A stretch of 64,000 nt of DNA. Source: Dacryopinax spathularia. Taxonomy: Eukaryota; Basidiomycota; Dacrymycetes; Dacrymycetales; Dacrymycetaceae. Made by a program: the position numbers and the translations under genes. A model generated the notes under the pieces. The model did not search any database. It saw nothing but the letters and a program-made list of their open reading frames with translations, and was not told where the DNA came from. The DNA is taken from positions 682,001 to 746,000 of the forward strand of contig JBBPFI010000012.1 of assembly GCA_037974965.1 (NCBI GenBank), read 5' to 3'. Shown piece after piece: positions 53,210 to 63,809 of this stretch (positions are counted from its first letter, which is position 1; every line of letters begins with the position of its first letter).

Positions 53210-54644
53210 ATTGATACAAATATGAGGTCGGGGATCCCTAATTCTTGGTTTCAATCCTTTGGGTTTCGCATGTAGACTGCATTTCTCTTCGTTTTCCGCA
53301 CGGGCTGTTCTACTCTCCTAGATGGCTCGCCCGGCCATGTCCCGAACCTTACAATAGCCTGTCTCCTCTGCTCAACCAGGGCTGTACAATACGTCTGAAT
53401 AGATATCGTCGTGCATAGTCATGCTGCGTGGGAGGAGAATACGGCTTTCTGGTGTGCACGTTCGGTTAGAGAACAACGATTGTGCGCGTCATCATGATTG
53501 CTGCAGTCCTGTCATATTGCCGGACTACTCCCTGCACGAGCGCTGCTTATATGTATCCGAGCTAGCCTGGACACGCTGGAGCCAGAGTCATATCTCACCG
53601 AGGTACCGGGCTGCGAGGCCTGTATCTTCAGAGTCTGCAGGAAGAACGGAGGCAATTGGTATGAGGCGCGTCGTAAGGGACAGGTTCAGGCATGTAAACT
53701 GGAGGAATGATCGAAGCCTCGCTGCCAGGGCCTGCACTCTGTATGCTATATGTATTACCATGACTAGCCATGGTGGTACACCCTCCTCCTCCCACACACC
53801 GTCAGCTTCCCCATCCTGAGCAATAGTACGACTCTTTGAGCGTCCGTGCTCATTAAATCAACAAGTTGTGCTACAGGTGTGCCGCTTTGTATTGACCTAA
53901 AAGCGCATCCTGACAGCCTAACTGAGGGAGACGAGTATACTGTCGGGTTGTTTCACATCATCGCCCGCATTTGCCCCTGTCTCTGTGAGGGCCTGATCTA
54001 GCAATGCCTATCCGGAAGCTTTGAGAGCGGGGATCGGAAAGAGTTGCCACCCTTCCAGGCGTGGCACTCGAGACTCTGAGCGCTGATGCAGCCGGCCATT
54101 CTCAGCTTGGCAAGAAACGCGCACTCGAAGAAGTATATAGCAATGCCATCCTCGACAATTTCAAGACAAGTTTCACCAGGGAGGACAATGCGGTCTTCAC
54201 TGAAATTCCAGAAGAACAGAGCAGGAAGGAAACACAATGATGAGGCTGGGCATACGAAGCTGAAAGGCACTGAGCGGAGATGAAGGCAAGTGTGCTGATC
54301 GTGATCGGTATGGTATGCTAAACTTAAGCTGCTGATACTCCTGCGACCCACCACAGTCAGCCAGCTGCCATACTGCGTTACTCGACTCGCCATGGCCAAC
54401 AACAACGATGCCCGCTTTCCTCCTTGAACCACCTTGCTCCCCCTGGCTCTCCGACGCCGCACTTGACCCTGTCTTGTTTCCAGAGTATATGCTTTCTTCT
54501 CCCTATTATATCATGCGCTAATTAACGCTTCAGCTAGTCACTTTTAACCCCATCCTTGCGGAGTCAAGCTCACCACCGTGCCACAAAGCACCGAACCCTA
54601 CCAGTCCTCCCCCAAAACCGTTCCTTTGCAAGATTGCCGACACG
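53210..54644. other. Duplication-rich non-coding zone downstream of GCV2
   Basis: 53210-53608 recurs at 57131-57529 with high identity, and part of it more weakly at about 58108-58260. 53750-53960 recurs at 63810-64000. No gene is evident in the rest; a 66-codon plus frame at 54086-54283 has no features. Confidence 0.6.
53750..53960 (+). repeat. Dispersed repeat, copy 1
   Basis: CCATGACTAGCCATGGTGG and the next 200 bp, through GACGAGTATACTG, recur at 63810-64000 (roughly 85% identical by eye). The start contains a small palindrome (CCATGACTAGCCATGG). No coding capacity is seen. Identity unknown. Confidence 0.75.
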
Positions 54645-54842
54645 ATGGGTGCCGTTGTACACCCTTTCACACCCGCTGAGGTCCGCCATCAACGCACCGT
54701 ACTTCAGCAAGAGCTTCACCTTCTGATCCAAGAGGGAGTAGGCGTGCGCCGCCAGACGGCGTTTTGGAAGATGGTTTCTCTTATTCTCCTCGGTGTCATT
54801 GTAGTCCTTCTTATCGATATTGTGTACTCTTGCATTTTGTAA
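54645..54842 (+). CDS. Small tail-anchored-like protein (65 aa)
   Basis: A single-exon ORF: MGAVVHPFTPAEVRHQ, a polar helical part (LQQELHLLIQEGVGVRRQ), and one hydrophobic C-terminal helix (MVSLILLGVIVVLLIDIVYS) ending in CIL. The shape is that of a tail-anchored protein. A second ORF with the same plan and start (MG--HPF) is at 57865-58029. No family is recognised. Whether it is expressed is unknown. Confidence 0.45.
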   Translation: MGAVVHPFTPAEVRHQRTVLQQELHLLIQEGVGVRRQTAFWKMVSLILLGVIVVLLIDIVYSCIL

Positions 54843-54925
54843 AGTAGATATCTGCTTGTACACTCACTCTGCACACGCTCTTTCACCACTGTAGTATTGA
54901 CATTTATACACAAGTAACACATGCT

Positions 54926-55396
54926 ATGTGGCCTGTCGCTATAGATGACCAACGGATGTCTTCCCGTGATACCGTCGCATCCAGCGAGACCGCTGCTAGC
55001 GGAACATCGATATCGAGCTACCTCGCTGCCACCGAACCCTCCTCAGACGTCTCCATGGCTACTCCAACGCCGCTCAGAACGAGCGTAACTTCTCCGAGCC
55101 TGTCCATGATGCCTATCTCATTCGAATCGACGACTACGGCTGCCGCATATATGACGGAGAACGGCGGATGCGGCTTCTGTAGCTCTTCCACGTCGTGCCT
55201 CTGTGCCGAAGTCAGCGAACAGGACGGGCTCGTCCCACAAGCGGCCTTGTTGCAGCCGTCCCCGACAGAAGAGAAGGGGTCCATCCCGACCGTGGAGTAT
55301 ATCCATATCAAGCCCCTCGTCCCAAGCCGGCTGCGGAATAGCCGTTCCCAGCCCTCGAGTGAAAATGACATGGCATGTCGAACCTCAGCCTGTTGA
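54926..55396 (+). pseudogene. Fragment resembling the Cys-rich domain of HapX-type iron regulators
   Basis: A plus frame of 156 codons, Ser/Thr-rich, with NGGCGFCSSSTSCLCAE near its middle. CGFCx5CxC is the typical Cys-rich motif of HapX/Hap4-like bZIP factors, which sense iron-sulfur status. No bZIP or Hap4-like CBC-binding domain lies upstream and only one Cys motif is seen, so this is at best an exon or a relic. It sits between GCV2 and its pseudogene, in a duplication-rich zone, which favours a copied fragment. Call based on the motif only. Confidence 0.4.
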
Positions 55397-55424
55397 ACAG
55401 AGTGGCGGGGCTACGCCTTCTTAG

Positions 55425-57130
55425 GACTCGCTCACGGATTCGACTATTCCACCCGCTTACTGAGGTATAGCTGGAGGAACGGATACGGGAGACATAGTGG
55501 GGAAGGACAGATTCTGCGGTATGGGGTAGTGGAACGCCGTCGGGCCCAGGATGATTCTGCAAAGACGTGCGTGCCTCTTGGTGCCCGGATATATGCGTCT
55601 CAACTGGAGGCTAACATCTCCTTATAGACGATAGCGCCCCTCACCTGGCCGGAACTAGGCAGCCTCCATTCCCTGCGTCCCCGAGGACCAGGCCAAGGGG
55701 TATCACGAGATGATCAAAGAGCTCGAAGACGACCTCTGTGCCATCACGGGTTTCAAGGCGTGCTCTCTGCAGCCGAGCTCGGGCGCGTCGGGAGAATATG
55801 CTGGGCTGATGGTCATTCGCGAGTATCTGCAATCGATTGGGAAGGGACATCGGGATATCTGCTTGATCCCCGTTTCGGCGGATGGGACCAACCCTGCAGT
55901 TCGTCCATTTCTCTCTGCTGTAACTGTCTTCGTCTCACTTGTCGACGCAGTCCGCCATCACGGCCCGCATGAAGGTCGTCCCTGTTAAGGTTCTTGCCAA
56001 CGGAAACCTCGACCTCAACGACCTTCGCGATAAGGCGCAGAAGCACAAGGACAACCTGGCTGCGTTCATGATCACCTATCCCTCGACGTACGGTGCCTTC
56101 GAAGATACAGACATCGAAGCGTGCAAGCTCGTTCACGACGCCGATGCTCAGGTTTACTTGGACGGCGCCAACCTGAACGCCCAGGTCGGTATCACCAAGC
56201 CCGCGAAGTGTGGCGGCGACGTCTGCCATCTTAACCTGCACAAGACGTTCCCCATTCCTCACGGTGGTGGAGGGCCCGGCGTTGGTCCTATGTGCGTTGC
56301 CGAACACCTGGCTCCTTTACTGCTCGGTCATTCGCAGGTCAATACAGGAGGATCTAAGGCAACGTCAGCTGTGTCCGCGGCAGCTTCGGTGGCTTCGGCA
56401 GCGCATACGTCCTCTCCATTTCCTGCGCATACAGCAAGATGCTCCCCGGTTCTGGATTCCATTCGTCTACCTCCATGGCCCTCCTGAACGCGAACTACAT
56501 CGCAAAGCGCCTGGAGCCTCACTACCACGTCAAGTTCAAGCACGGCGCCGGCCATGTATCCCATGAAGTCCTGATCGACCTGGCCGAGTTTGACAGAAAG
56601 GCCGACGTGAAAGTCGCCGACTATGCCAAACGGCCCAGGGCTATGGCTTCCACCCTCCTACCTGCTCTTGGCCTATTTCTACGTCCATGCTTATCGAGCC
56701 GACCGAATCGGAAGATCTGAAGGAACTGGACAAGTTCTGCGATGCTATGATCCAGATTCGGCAGGAGGCGGAGGACGTCATCACTGGCAAGCAGCCAAAG
56801 GACAACAACCTCCTGAAGAACGCGCCGCACCCTATCTCGGTCCATTTGTATGTCGGAAGAGGAATGGAACCGGTAAGCTCATCTCTCGTGATCTTAGCTT
56901 GTAGATGGCTGATTTCCAGCATAGCCCGTATAGCCGCGCCACCGCTGCGTATCCTCTGCCATACCTGAAGATCAGAAAGTTCTGGCCGACGGTCACTAGG
57001 ATCGATGATGCTTACGGTGACCTGAACCTGATGGTACGCTTCTTTCCTCCCGTTCATTTTCCAGAGAACTGATATCCCTCGCAGTGCACATGCCCGTCCG
57101 TCGAAGAGATGGAGGCCAAGTTCTAGATTG
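55425..57130 (+). pseudogene. GCV2 pseudogene (internally deleted segmental copy)
   Basis: Two blocks. 55425-55617 is a diverged copy (about 80% by eye) of 50213-50405, covering the end of GCV2 exon 1 and its intron. 55627-57130 is a near copy (about 95%) of 51719-53215, including introns. About 1.3 kb between them is missing. The second block has frame slips after [11 protein letters not shown] and after TSAVSAA, and substitutions (for example AHGT to ADGT), although [18 protein letters not shown] is kept. It cannot make a P-protein. The introns show a DNA-level duplication. Two different divergence levels suggest two events, or later gene conversion of the 3' block. Confidence 0.9.
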
Positions 57131-57529
57131 ATACAGATATGAGGTCGGGGATCCCTAATTCTTGGTTTCAATCCTTTGGGTTTCGCATGTAGACTGCATT
57201 TCTCTTCGTTTTCCGCACGGGCTGTTCTACTCTCCTAGATGGCTCGCCCGGCCATGTCCCGAACCTTACAATAGTCTGTCTCCTCTGCTCAACCAGGGCT
57301 GTACAATACGTCTGAATAGATATCGTCGTGCATAGTCATGCTGCGTGGGAAGACAATACGGCTTTCTGGTGTGCACGTTCGGTTAGAGAACAACGATTGT
57401 GCGCGTCATCATGATACGAGAATTGCTGCAGTCCTGTCATATTGCCGGACTACTCCCTGCACGAGCGCTGCTTATATCCGAGCTAGCCTGGACACGCTGG
57501 AGCCAGAGTCATGTCTCACCGAGGTACCA
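55627..57529 (+). repeat. Segmental duplication of 51719-53608
   Basis: Covers GCV2 exons 3 (part) to 6, 3' untranslated region and about 400 bp beyond. Similarity ends at CTCACCGAGGTACC in both copies (53608 and 57529). Small indels include a TACGAGA gained near 57415 and a TATG lost near 57476. Confidence 0.9.
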
Positions 57530-57864
57530 GACGTTGAACGATCGGAATCGAATGAACCAAGCGATCTGAGGCGTATGATCCAGATCTCCATTGCACTCAC
57601 GTCCAGAATGGATACCATCCACTGCCCAATGTCCTTTGCGCTTCACGACGATACCAACCCCCCGCTCCGCAACCCAATTCCCACCTGCGCCGCTTTTGAA
57701 TCTAGTAAAGCCTTTCACTCTTCCCAAAAACCGTCCCTTATGGCGCTGACATATGCCCAAGCTGCTGAACCTCAATCCCACCGCGCAAGAGTCGAATCTC
57801 TGCAGTTGTTTGCTCTCTCCACAACTATCACCAGTGCTCCGGTCCCATTCGCATAGCAAGAAGC

Positions 57865-58029
57865 ATGGGGCATGCTACGCACCCATTTAGCCGGGACTAC
57901 GCCAATCAGGAGATACAACAGCTCATTGTCCGCCGGTTGCGAGAGATGGATACGGCACCTCGGGTGCGGTGGGACATAATCGCTGCGTTTCTAGCGTTCA
58001 TTCTGTGGGTACGTGCAGTGGTGCAGTAG
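57865..58029 (+). CDS. Small single-TM ORF (54 aa), counterpart of the ORF at 54645
   Basis: MGHATHPFSRDYANQE, a basic helical part (QQLIVRRLREMDTAPRVR), then a hydrophobic stretch (DIIAAFLAFILWVRAVV). It shares MG--HPF, length and layout with 54645-54842. Both lie downstream of a GCV2 copy (1.4 kb and 0.7 kb). This suggests an old duplication of a small gene, but identity is low. Expression is unknown. Confidence 0.4.
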   Translation: MGHATHPFSRDYANQEIQQLIVRRLREMDTAPRVRWDIIAAFLAFILWVRAVVQ

Positions 58030-58706
58030 AGCAAGTGTGCCTTGTACCTGCACAGCACGACACACGATCATTATCCTCTCGACAGACTACATGCATGCAT
58101 GATGTACTAGGGTTCGCATGTAGCCGCATTTTCCTTCGTTTTCGGCATGAGCCGTTCTACTTCCCTTGATGACTCGTCACGCCATGATCAGAACCTTACA
58201 CTAGTCTGTATCCGGGCTGTATGGTACGTTCGAATAGATATTGTCGTGCACGGGAATGCACATGGGTGTTCGCGGCTTGGCTGCTCACGATTAAATGATA
58301 GGATGATGACCGCAGTCATGTACACAGTCGCAATGCGTGTATTGATACAGTCATTCGCCACGGCGGACTAACGTCCGCGCGAGCGACGCTATGCTAATGT
58401 ATCTCCGAAATGGGCCTCCCGCCTGCTTGCAACTGCGGCCAGCCGAACGACCGGCTTGGTGGATGGCGTCCACACGAACAGTACATGGCGGTCAGTCGTG
58501 CACTTGCCGGCGGACGACCTGGTTGGTGTGCGACGGAAAGAGGGTGCCGACAATGTGTCGTCTGCTGCATACTGGCTTGCGATAGCCAAGCTGCGCTTTC
58601 TGGTTTGGCGAGTTTTGTGAAGAGCTTCGAATGCTGCAGTGGTTCGGTCGCGCGGGCTTTGAGGTGGTTGTGGGATGTCGTCCACATCGGACGATTGCGA
58701 ATGGCC
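58030..58706. other. Non-coding zone with a third, weak copy of the GCV2 3' flank
   Basis: About 58108-58260 resembles 53267-53420 (CGCATGTAG-CGCATTT-CCTTCGTTTTC, then GAATAGATATTGTCGTGCA). Clearly older than the 55627-57529 copy. No gene is seen before the end of the MARVEL-like gene. Confidence 0.6.
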
Positions 58707-60821
58707 TCACACTCCTCCTCCTGCACCTGCATTTCCCCATGCGCCCCAGCGATAGTCCACCGTCCTCACTTTGACCCGCTCGAAGATCCTGAAAAGGCTG
58801 ATGACCAGGTTGGCGCAATAACTGCAGAGGCCGACGAGGACCAATGATATGAGCGCCGCTTGTAGGTGACACACTGTCGTTCCTACGTCGGCATCGTCCG
58901 CTGAGAGAGGGTTGGGCGTAGGGGGTTGATCGGACCACCAGGAAGTCAGGTGTCGGGGAGCGCAGCGAAGGGGTGTGGTGAGGTAGTTGTCTACGGCAAG
59001 AGAGAGTGCGGAGCTCCAGAGGCAGACGAAGATTACTTCTACGAGCGTGTAGGCGAGCTTTGCCGAGGTGCGCCAGAGCCCCAGCGGACGGCCGAAATAT
59101 TCCAGCTGGGATATGCGTCAGCTTTGGCTGTAGATGAACGCGAGAAGTGAAGGGAGCGCTGAAAGGGGATAAAGGATGGCATATATGCTGGTATGCGAAC
59201 GTGACATATACGCGAGTGCTCAACAAAGCATCAAAAGACGCATATATGCGCGTATTCAAAGAGGAACGAGATAGAAAACAACGCACGTATGTAGCCGCGA
59301 GTACGTGTATTAGCGTGAGTGGTGCAAAGACGACGGTAACCGCCGTTGAGCTGCCAAGCACCCCTTCAACGCCGGCTTCGCCCTCTTCGAGCTGGATATG
59401 GATTGCCACAGCGAGTGCGCTCGTGGTGAATATGAGATTGAGCAGGCGGAAAAGCTGCAATTGGGTGGCCACGGTCAGCATTGTGTTGAGGGGTGGGAAA
59501 AGGAGGGCGCACTAGTGGTGTACTCGAGTGATACAGGCAGAAATTTCGCCATCTTCGCCTGCCTTTCCGCCAGCGGCTCTCCGTACTCTCTGCTCCCCTC
59601 TCAGGCCCAGGAGGCTTCTCGCCGCTGGCATCCGTCAGCGCCGTTCTCGCGCGACTCCGGCCTCTGCTAAGTCCTTCGCCGGCCGTACTGGCAGAATGCG
59701 GCGGATGTCCGCTCAGGTCCCAGCCGTAGTCTTCGCCTTCTCTTGCACTATGCTCCTGGCCGACATGGAGAGGCAGGGTAGGTCGCCATGGACTTTCCCA
59801 TCCCGGTGTCATGACCTGCCTCAGGGTATTGCTCGGCAGCAGCTCCTGCTCCGGGTGAGAAAGGTCGAGGTGCATACTAGCTGGCCGGTGTTCGCTCAGA
59901 GCTGGCGAAGGCGGTCGGGGTGGTTCGACCCGCCGTTGCGTATGGGCGGCGCGTGGGAATTGCAGGCTACGCAGCACCGATGAGGGAGAGGCGGGTGTGT
60001 CGCTTGGTCCTGGACCGGCAGAGGTGGACGGAAACGGAACAGAGGGCATCGTCAGATGACGCTGCATACTAGCACGAGGGAAGAAGCTCCCCAGCGTCCG
60101 GGCAGCGCGACGCGCGTTGGAGTCGGGTGATGTTGGAGAACTGGGGGGCGATATATGGAGATGAGGCTCGAATGGTGCGGCGGGCGAGCGGGGGGAAGTC
60201 GGATCATCGTCAGCCTCTGCTGCAAGGTTTCCTCTATCACCAGAACGAGAGCGGGACTTGTCGGCGTGTTGTCGCCCTCGAGGCAGCGGATGAGTGACGA
60301 ATGTCCACCAGCTGGTTTCCGGACCCTGCTGCTGTGATGTGCCGGCAGACGAAAGTGTACGATCGCGCTCCTCCGGGTCCTGGCCTGACGTAACCGGGGA
60401 CAAGGAAAGAGGCGGAATGGTATCGGTCGGTCGGAGAGAGTCGATAATTGGAGAGACATAAGGCGTCTCTGCAGGCGAGGGAGGTTCGTCGTGCGCCCAG
60501 GCTAAATGCGACGACGACGACAGTTGGAACAATGCAGCAACCACCGCATGGATGCAGGGAGAGGCGTAAGAGGCAGCGACAGTTGCAAGAAGGCAACCAT
60601 CAACATGAAACAGCAAGCCACAGCAGATGTCAGCGTTTGATGACACAAATGTAGCGAAAGCACGCACGCGGCACCATAGTGACCTTCCTGGTTGGCGATC
60701 TAGCAGCATTAGGCGAGCTCGGCGTCTGCCCCCTCGATGTCGCGCGTGAAGGTGCACGAGACGGTCTGAGAGCAGGCGAAACGGGCGGGTTCGACTGCTG
60801 GGAACGACCAGATATCGACAT
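58707..60821 (-). CDS. Four-TM MARVEL-like membrane protein with disordered N-terminal half
   Basis: Four exons. Exon 1 starts MSISGRSQQSNPPVSPAL. Exon 2, about 310 residues, is disordered and Ser/Pro/Arg-rich (SPVTSGQDPEERDRT, RPPSPALSEHRPASMH) and ends WRNFCLYHSSTPL before a 59-nt intron with a good branch site (TGCTGAC). Exons 3 and 4 hold four transmembrane helices: LFRLLNLIFTTSALAVAI, TAVTVVFAPLTLIHVLAATY, LAYTLVEVIFVCLWSSALSL and LISLVLVGLCSYCANLVISL, with LEYFGRPLGLW after the second and RIFERVKVRTVDY at the end. The four-helix layout is MARVEL-like, and similar basidiomycete proteins exist as I recall; function unknown, probably membrane organisation. Intron 3 carries two GCATATATGC motifs. 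Confidence 0.78.
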
Positions 60822-61856
60822 GTTTATTTCGGAACCAGGCGATCAGGATATCGTTGAAGCACGGGCGGTAGAGTGTTGAGATCCGGGTTGAGTGTAGAAC
60901 GAGAGGTTCAGTGAGAGAGATGCATCTTAGCAGTATCCATTGAAGTAATATAACAGAGTACACAGAGGGGAGGTCGCCAGACAGCGAGAATGTAGCAGCG
61001 AGCAGCGGGGAGAGGGGGGCAGTGTGGGAAGAGGAGAGGGAGGAGAGGGGGATGATGAGATGATCAACGACGCCGCGCCCGCGCCAAGACACGTCCGACT
61101 GTGCGTCACCGCCGGCCGTCCATATCGGTTCATCTGCCGATTACCGCCGCGTTGGGCTTCTTCGGAGGTAATTCAATTCAGGGCATAATACGGCGCACGG
61201 GCGGGCTAGGGTGAACGAACGTGCTTTTGATGTCGGACTGCCTCCTCTCTGCTCAGCAACTGCTGAACCTTCCTCGTGCTTTGTGAGAACGGCGAGGCGC
61301 ATTCTGGGCATATGGGATCCACCAAATCTGAGCGAACATGTTTCTGGACGTCGACACGTGAAGCAAGCGATCTTTATCGCGTAATGTCCCGAGCCGGGGT
61401 GATAACACCCAGTTGGAGAACCCCTGGCATCACAATAGCCTTCTTTCTCTACATGGGGGCGAGTACAGCGACGGGAGGGACGATGACTAGAGCCGGCATA
61501 GAAACGGCAGACCCCGAGATTCTGCCAACACCCAGGGCGAGTGTGGGCAGGGCTCAGTGTCAAGCTGCGAGAAGGCTTCTGGATCTATGGGTGGAGGAGC
61601 AGCAAGTACTGAGTAGTTGACGGAAAGGCAAGGGATGATCGCGGAGGTGTCTGTCTGCACCCCTGAGATAAGCCAGCTAGTGCGTTTTCCCACTTCTATA
61701 TAGCAGGGGGTACTGATTACGGACAGTTACATTAGGGACCACAGCGTAGCTCTGCTTCTATCACGATATATCTGTTACACGCCCCTGTTGGAAAGTGTCT
61801 GCCCACCCCTCTCCTCTTGCCGCTTCTCTTCCCCAGCCCGTCCTCGGTTGCGAAAG
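60822..61856. other. About 1-kb stretch without a gene
   Basis: Upstream of the MARVEL-like gene (G/A-rich run near 61000-61050 on plus, i.e. C/T-rich leader on minus). A plus frame at 61276-61620 has no recognisable domain. Confidence 0.45.
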
Positions 61857-62261
61857 TCAACTCAGTCTGCCTGTGGTCATCTGTGCCTTCCGGATCAGCG
61901 CCGACAGGGGGATGGTTAACTTGGGATACGGAGGTATGGTAGCGGTCGACGTCCCCTCACTTGCAGCTGGGCTAGCGTGAACCTTGGCGCGAATCCGAGG
62001 AGAGCGACGTAGCGTGCAGCTTGTCCTTTTTTCGTGTGTAAGCGCTGTCCCCGGCAGTTCTAATGCGAGGTCAGGGGAGGTACGGCTCGTTCGCTTGGTG
62101 AGCTTGACTTTGTGACGCGTGAGGGAGTTCTGAGCGCTGCTTGCCGTCTTTCGTACAGGGGTATCAGCCTTCTTACTTCGTGGGAGCGCCGGCTTCTTGG
62201 GGATAGGCGATACAGTTTTCCGCCGGGGAATCGTCTTGCGCGAGCGAGAGGGAGATGACAT
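61857..62261 (-). CDS. Small basic Ser/Lys-rich protein, unknown
   Basis: A 134-codon frame from a true ATG: MSSPSRSRKTIPRRKTVSPI, PKKPALPRSKKADTPVRK, TRHKVKLTKRTSRTS, LRRSPRIRAKVHASP and YPKLTIPLSALIRKAQ. Strongly basic with SP and RSPR motifs, as in chromatin- or spindle-associated disordered proteins. No domain is recognised and no intron is needed. A chance frame at this GC content is possible, but the amino-acid make-up looks protein-like. Confidence 0.45.
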   Translation of the reverse strand: MSSPSRSRKTIPRRKTVSPIPKKPALPRSKKADTPVRKTASSAQNSLTRHKVKLTKRTSRTSPDLALELPGTALTHEKRTSCTLRRSPRIRAKVHASPAASEGTSTATIPPYPKLTIPLSALIRKAQMTTGRLS

Positions 62262-63160
62262 GATGGTATGATGCTTGAACCAGCAAGCTTAGAGAACGAA
62301 GGGAGCGTTCCTGCCGGAGGATTGGACCGTGCCGGATGATGGACGAGACGAATGCGTTGCCTAGGGCATCGGGCACCGCTAGTTTTGTACCTTTTTCTAA
62401 AAGCGTAGTTGGCCTTCCGGTCTCTGTTGTATTGAGCAAAGGTCCAAGAGAGGCCAGCCGGTATCTCACGACCAGTTTGGGTTAGAAACGAAATTGCAAA
62501 TAAGCTCTCTGTGCACAATTCCGGGCAGAAGCACTGTAGAAACACCTTGCAACGCTAAGGGACTGGCCTGCTGCTTGTTGTGTACTTGAGGTAAATTGTC
62601 GCCAGCAACCACAGGGCCATCTCACTTGTAGATGTCTCAAGGAAAGGCCAACGCGGTTGCCGACTGGATAAGGGACACGGACAAGGACAACGCCCAAAAG
62701 CAATGTGCTTGTTACGTGCGTGGATAACTCCAGACTAGGCCAATCTTTCAGCTCAAAGCCTCCAATAGTAAAAGCTCCAATCATATGCAGATAAGGACAA
62801 CCGCACAAAGCTCGGCACGCCGAGTAGCCCATACAGCGTGCCTGAGGAGAGGGCCTGTGCGCGAAGGTGGGAATCCAGGGGCTTTCTTACTGCGTAGTCG
62901 AAGTGATGCTGATCCGAAATGAGCAGGGGCGCCACAACACCAAAGCCGGAGAGCCAGGAGGAAGCAGACACGCCAATGCGAGACCAAGGGAGCTGCCGTG
63001 AAAAGCTTGCAGAGGTCACCAAGGGTGACAGAGAGTGGTACGTGCGGGATGCAGAATAGTAGTACCATTACAGCATCACCCAACTCGTACTCGCCGGACA
63101 GGCGGGCATACAGTCACATAGAGAAGCAAGGAACGGAACCGGTGCAACAACGCATGACAC
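62262..63160 (-). other. Possible gene relic on the minus strand
   Basis: Two open stretches read like protein but do not join into a clear gene. One, at about 62753-63010, gives LSGFGVVAPLLISDQHHFD and LGVPSFVRLSLSAYDWSFYY. The other, at about 62240-62469, gives LLNTTETGRPTTLLEKGTK and ALGNAFVSSIIRHGPILRQ. No family is recognised and no start is clear. It may be part of a decayed gene, or the RPS28 3' flank. Confidence 0.3.
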
Positions 63161-63522
63161 TCAGCGCAAGCGACTGCAGCAGACGTCAGATACTGTTCAG
63201 CCCAGGATGCAGCTAATGCGCACCGAGCCTCCCGCTCGGACTCAAGCAGAGCAAGGATATCGTCCTCCTTCACAGGGCCCTTCACGTTTCGGATAATAGA
63301 ACGAGACGTATCGTCCATGAACTCGACTCGGACCTGGGTAACGCCTCCTCGGGAGCCGGTGCGGCCAAGAACCTGAGCTCGCTGTCATCATCGTGTGCCC
63401 TCCCGAAGCGGTAATGGGCGCACCTTGATCACACGAGCGAGCTTGACGGGTGCCTTGGTTGATGTATCCTGACATGCGGCTTGAGTATGCCACTAATACA
63501 ACCAGAGAGCCTTACTCACCAT
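63161..63522 (-). CDS. RPS28: 40S ribosomal protein S28
   Basis: Four exons: 63522-63520 (only ATG), 63453-63424 ([10 protein letters not shown]), 63372-63224 ([49 protein letters not shown]) and 63173-63161 (completing RRLR and stop). The 65 codons give 64 residues, against 67-69 in yeast and human. The match to eukaryotic S28 is almost exact, ending SEREARRLR. S28 binds the small-subunit rRNA near the mRNA exit channel. Reading through the third donor would add an unrelated tail, so the 13-nt last exon is needed to restore the conserved end. Single-ATG first exons also occur in the beta-flanking gene. Confidence 0.95.
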
Positions 63523-63809
63523 CTTTTTGTTTGATAGGGCTGTCGGAGGACGATGAGCAGCTGCTGTGCGACGATGAGGAGTACCCTCACCACGGTAACG
63601 GCGGTGGGATTTTTGGTTCCGAGGTACTGTACAGGACCAAACTCGCTCATTTAGGCGCCCTCGGAGGTTTCGTGGCTGTGCCCCTGCTGCCTTCACCGCC
63701 ACTCGGAAGTAGCGTCATCCTCGGAAGCGCCGGTCGCGTTAAGGATTCGCGGGGTGACTTGGTTAGCTGGCCACTGCCGGCCGTCGCTGCAATCTGTACA
63801 CCACATCTT
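63523..63809. promoter_or_regulatory. RPS28 promoter region
   Basis: Upstream of RPS28 on the minus strand, up to the dispersed repeat. A frame on plus (63450-63953) crosses it but has no domain. No specific promoter element is recognised. Confidence 0.4.
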
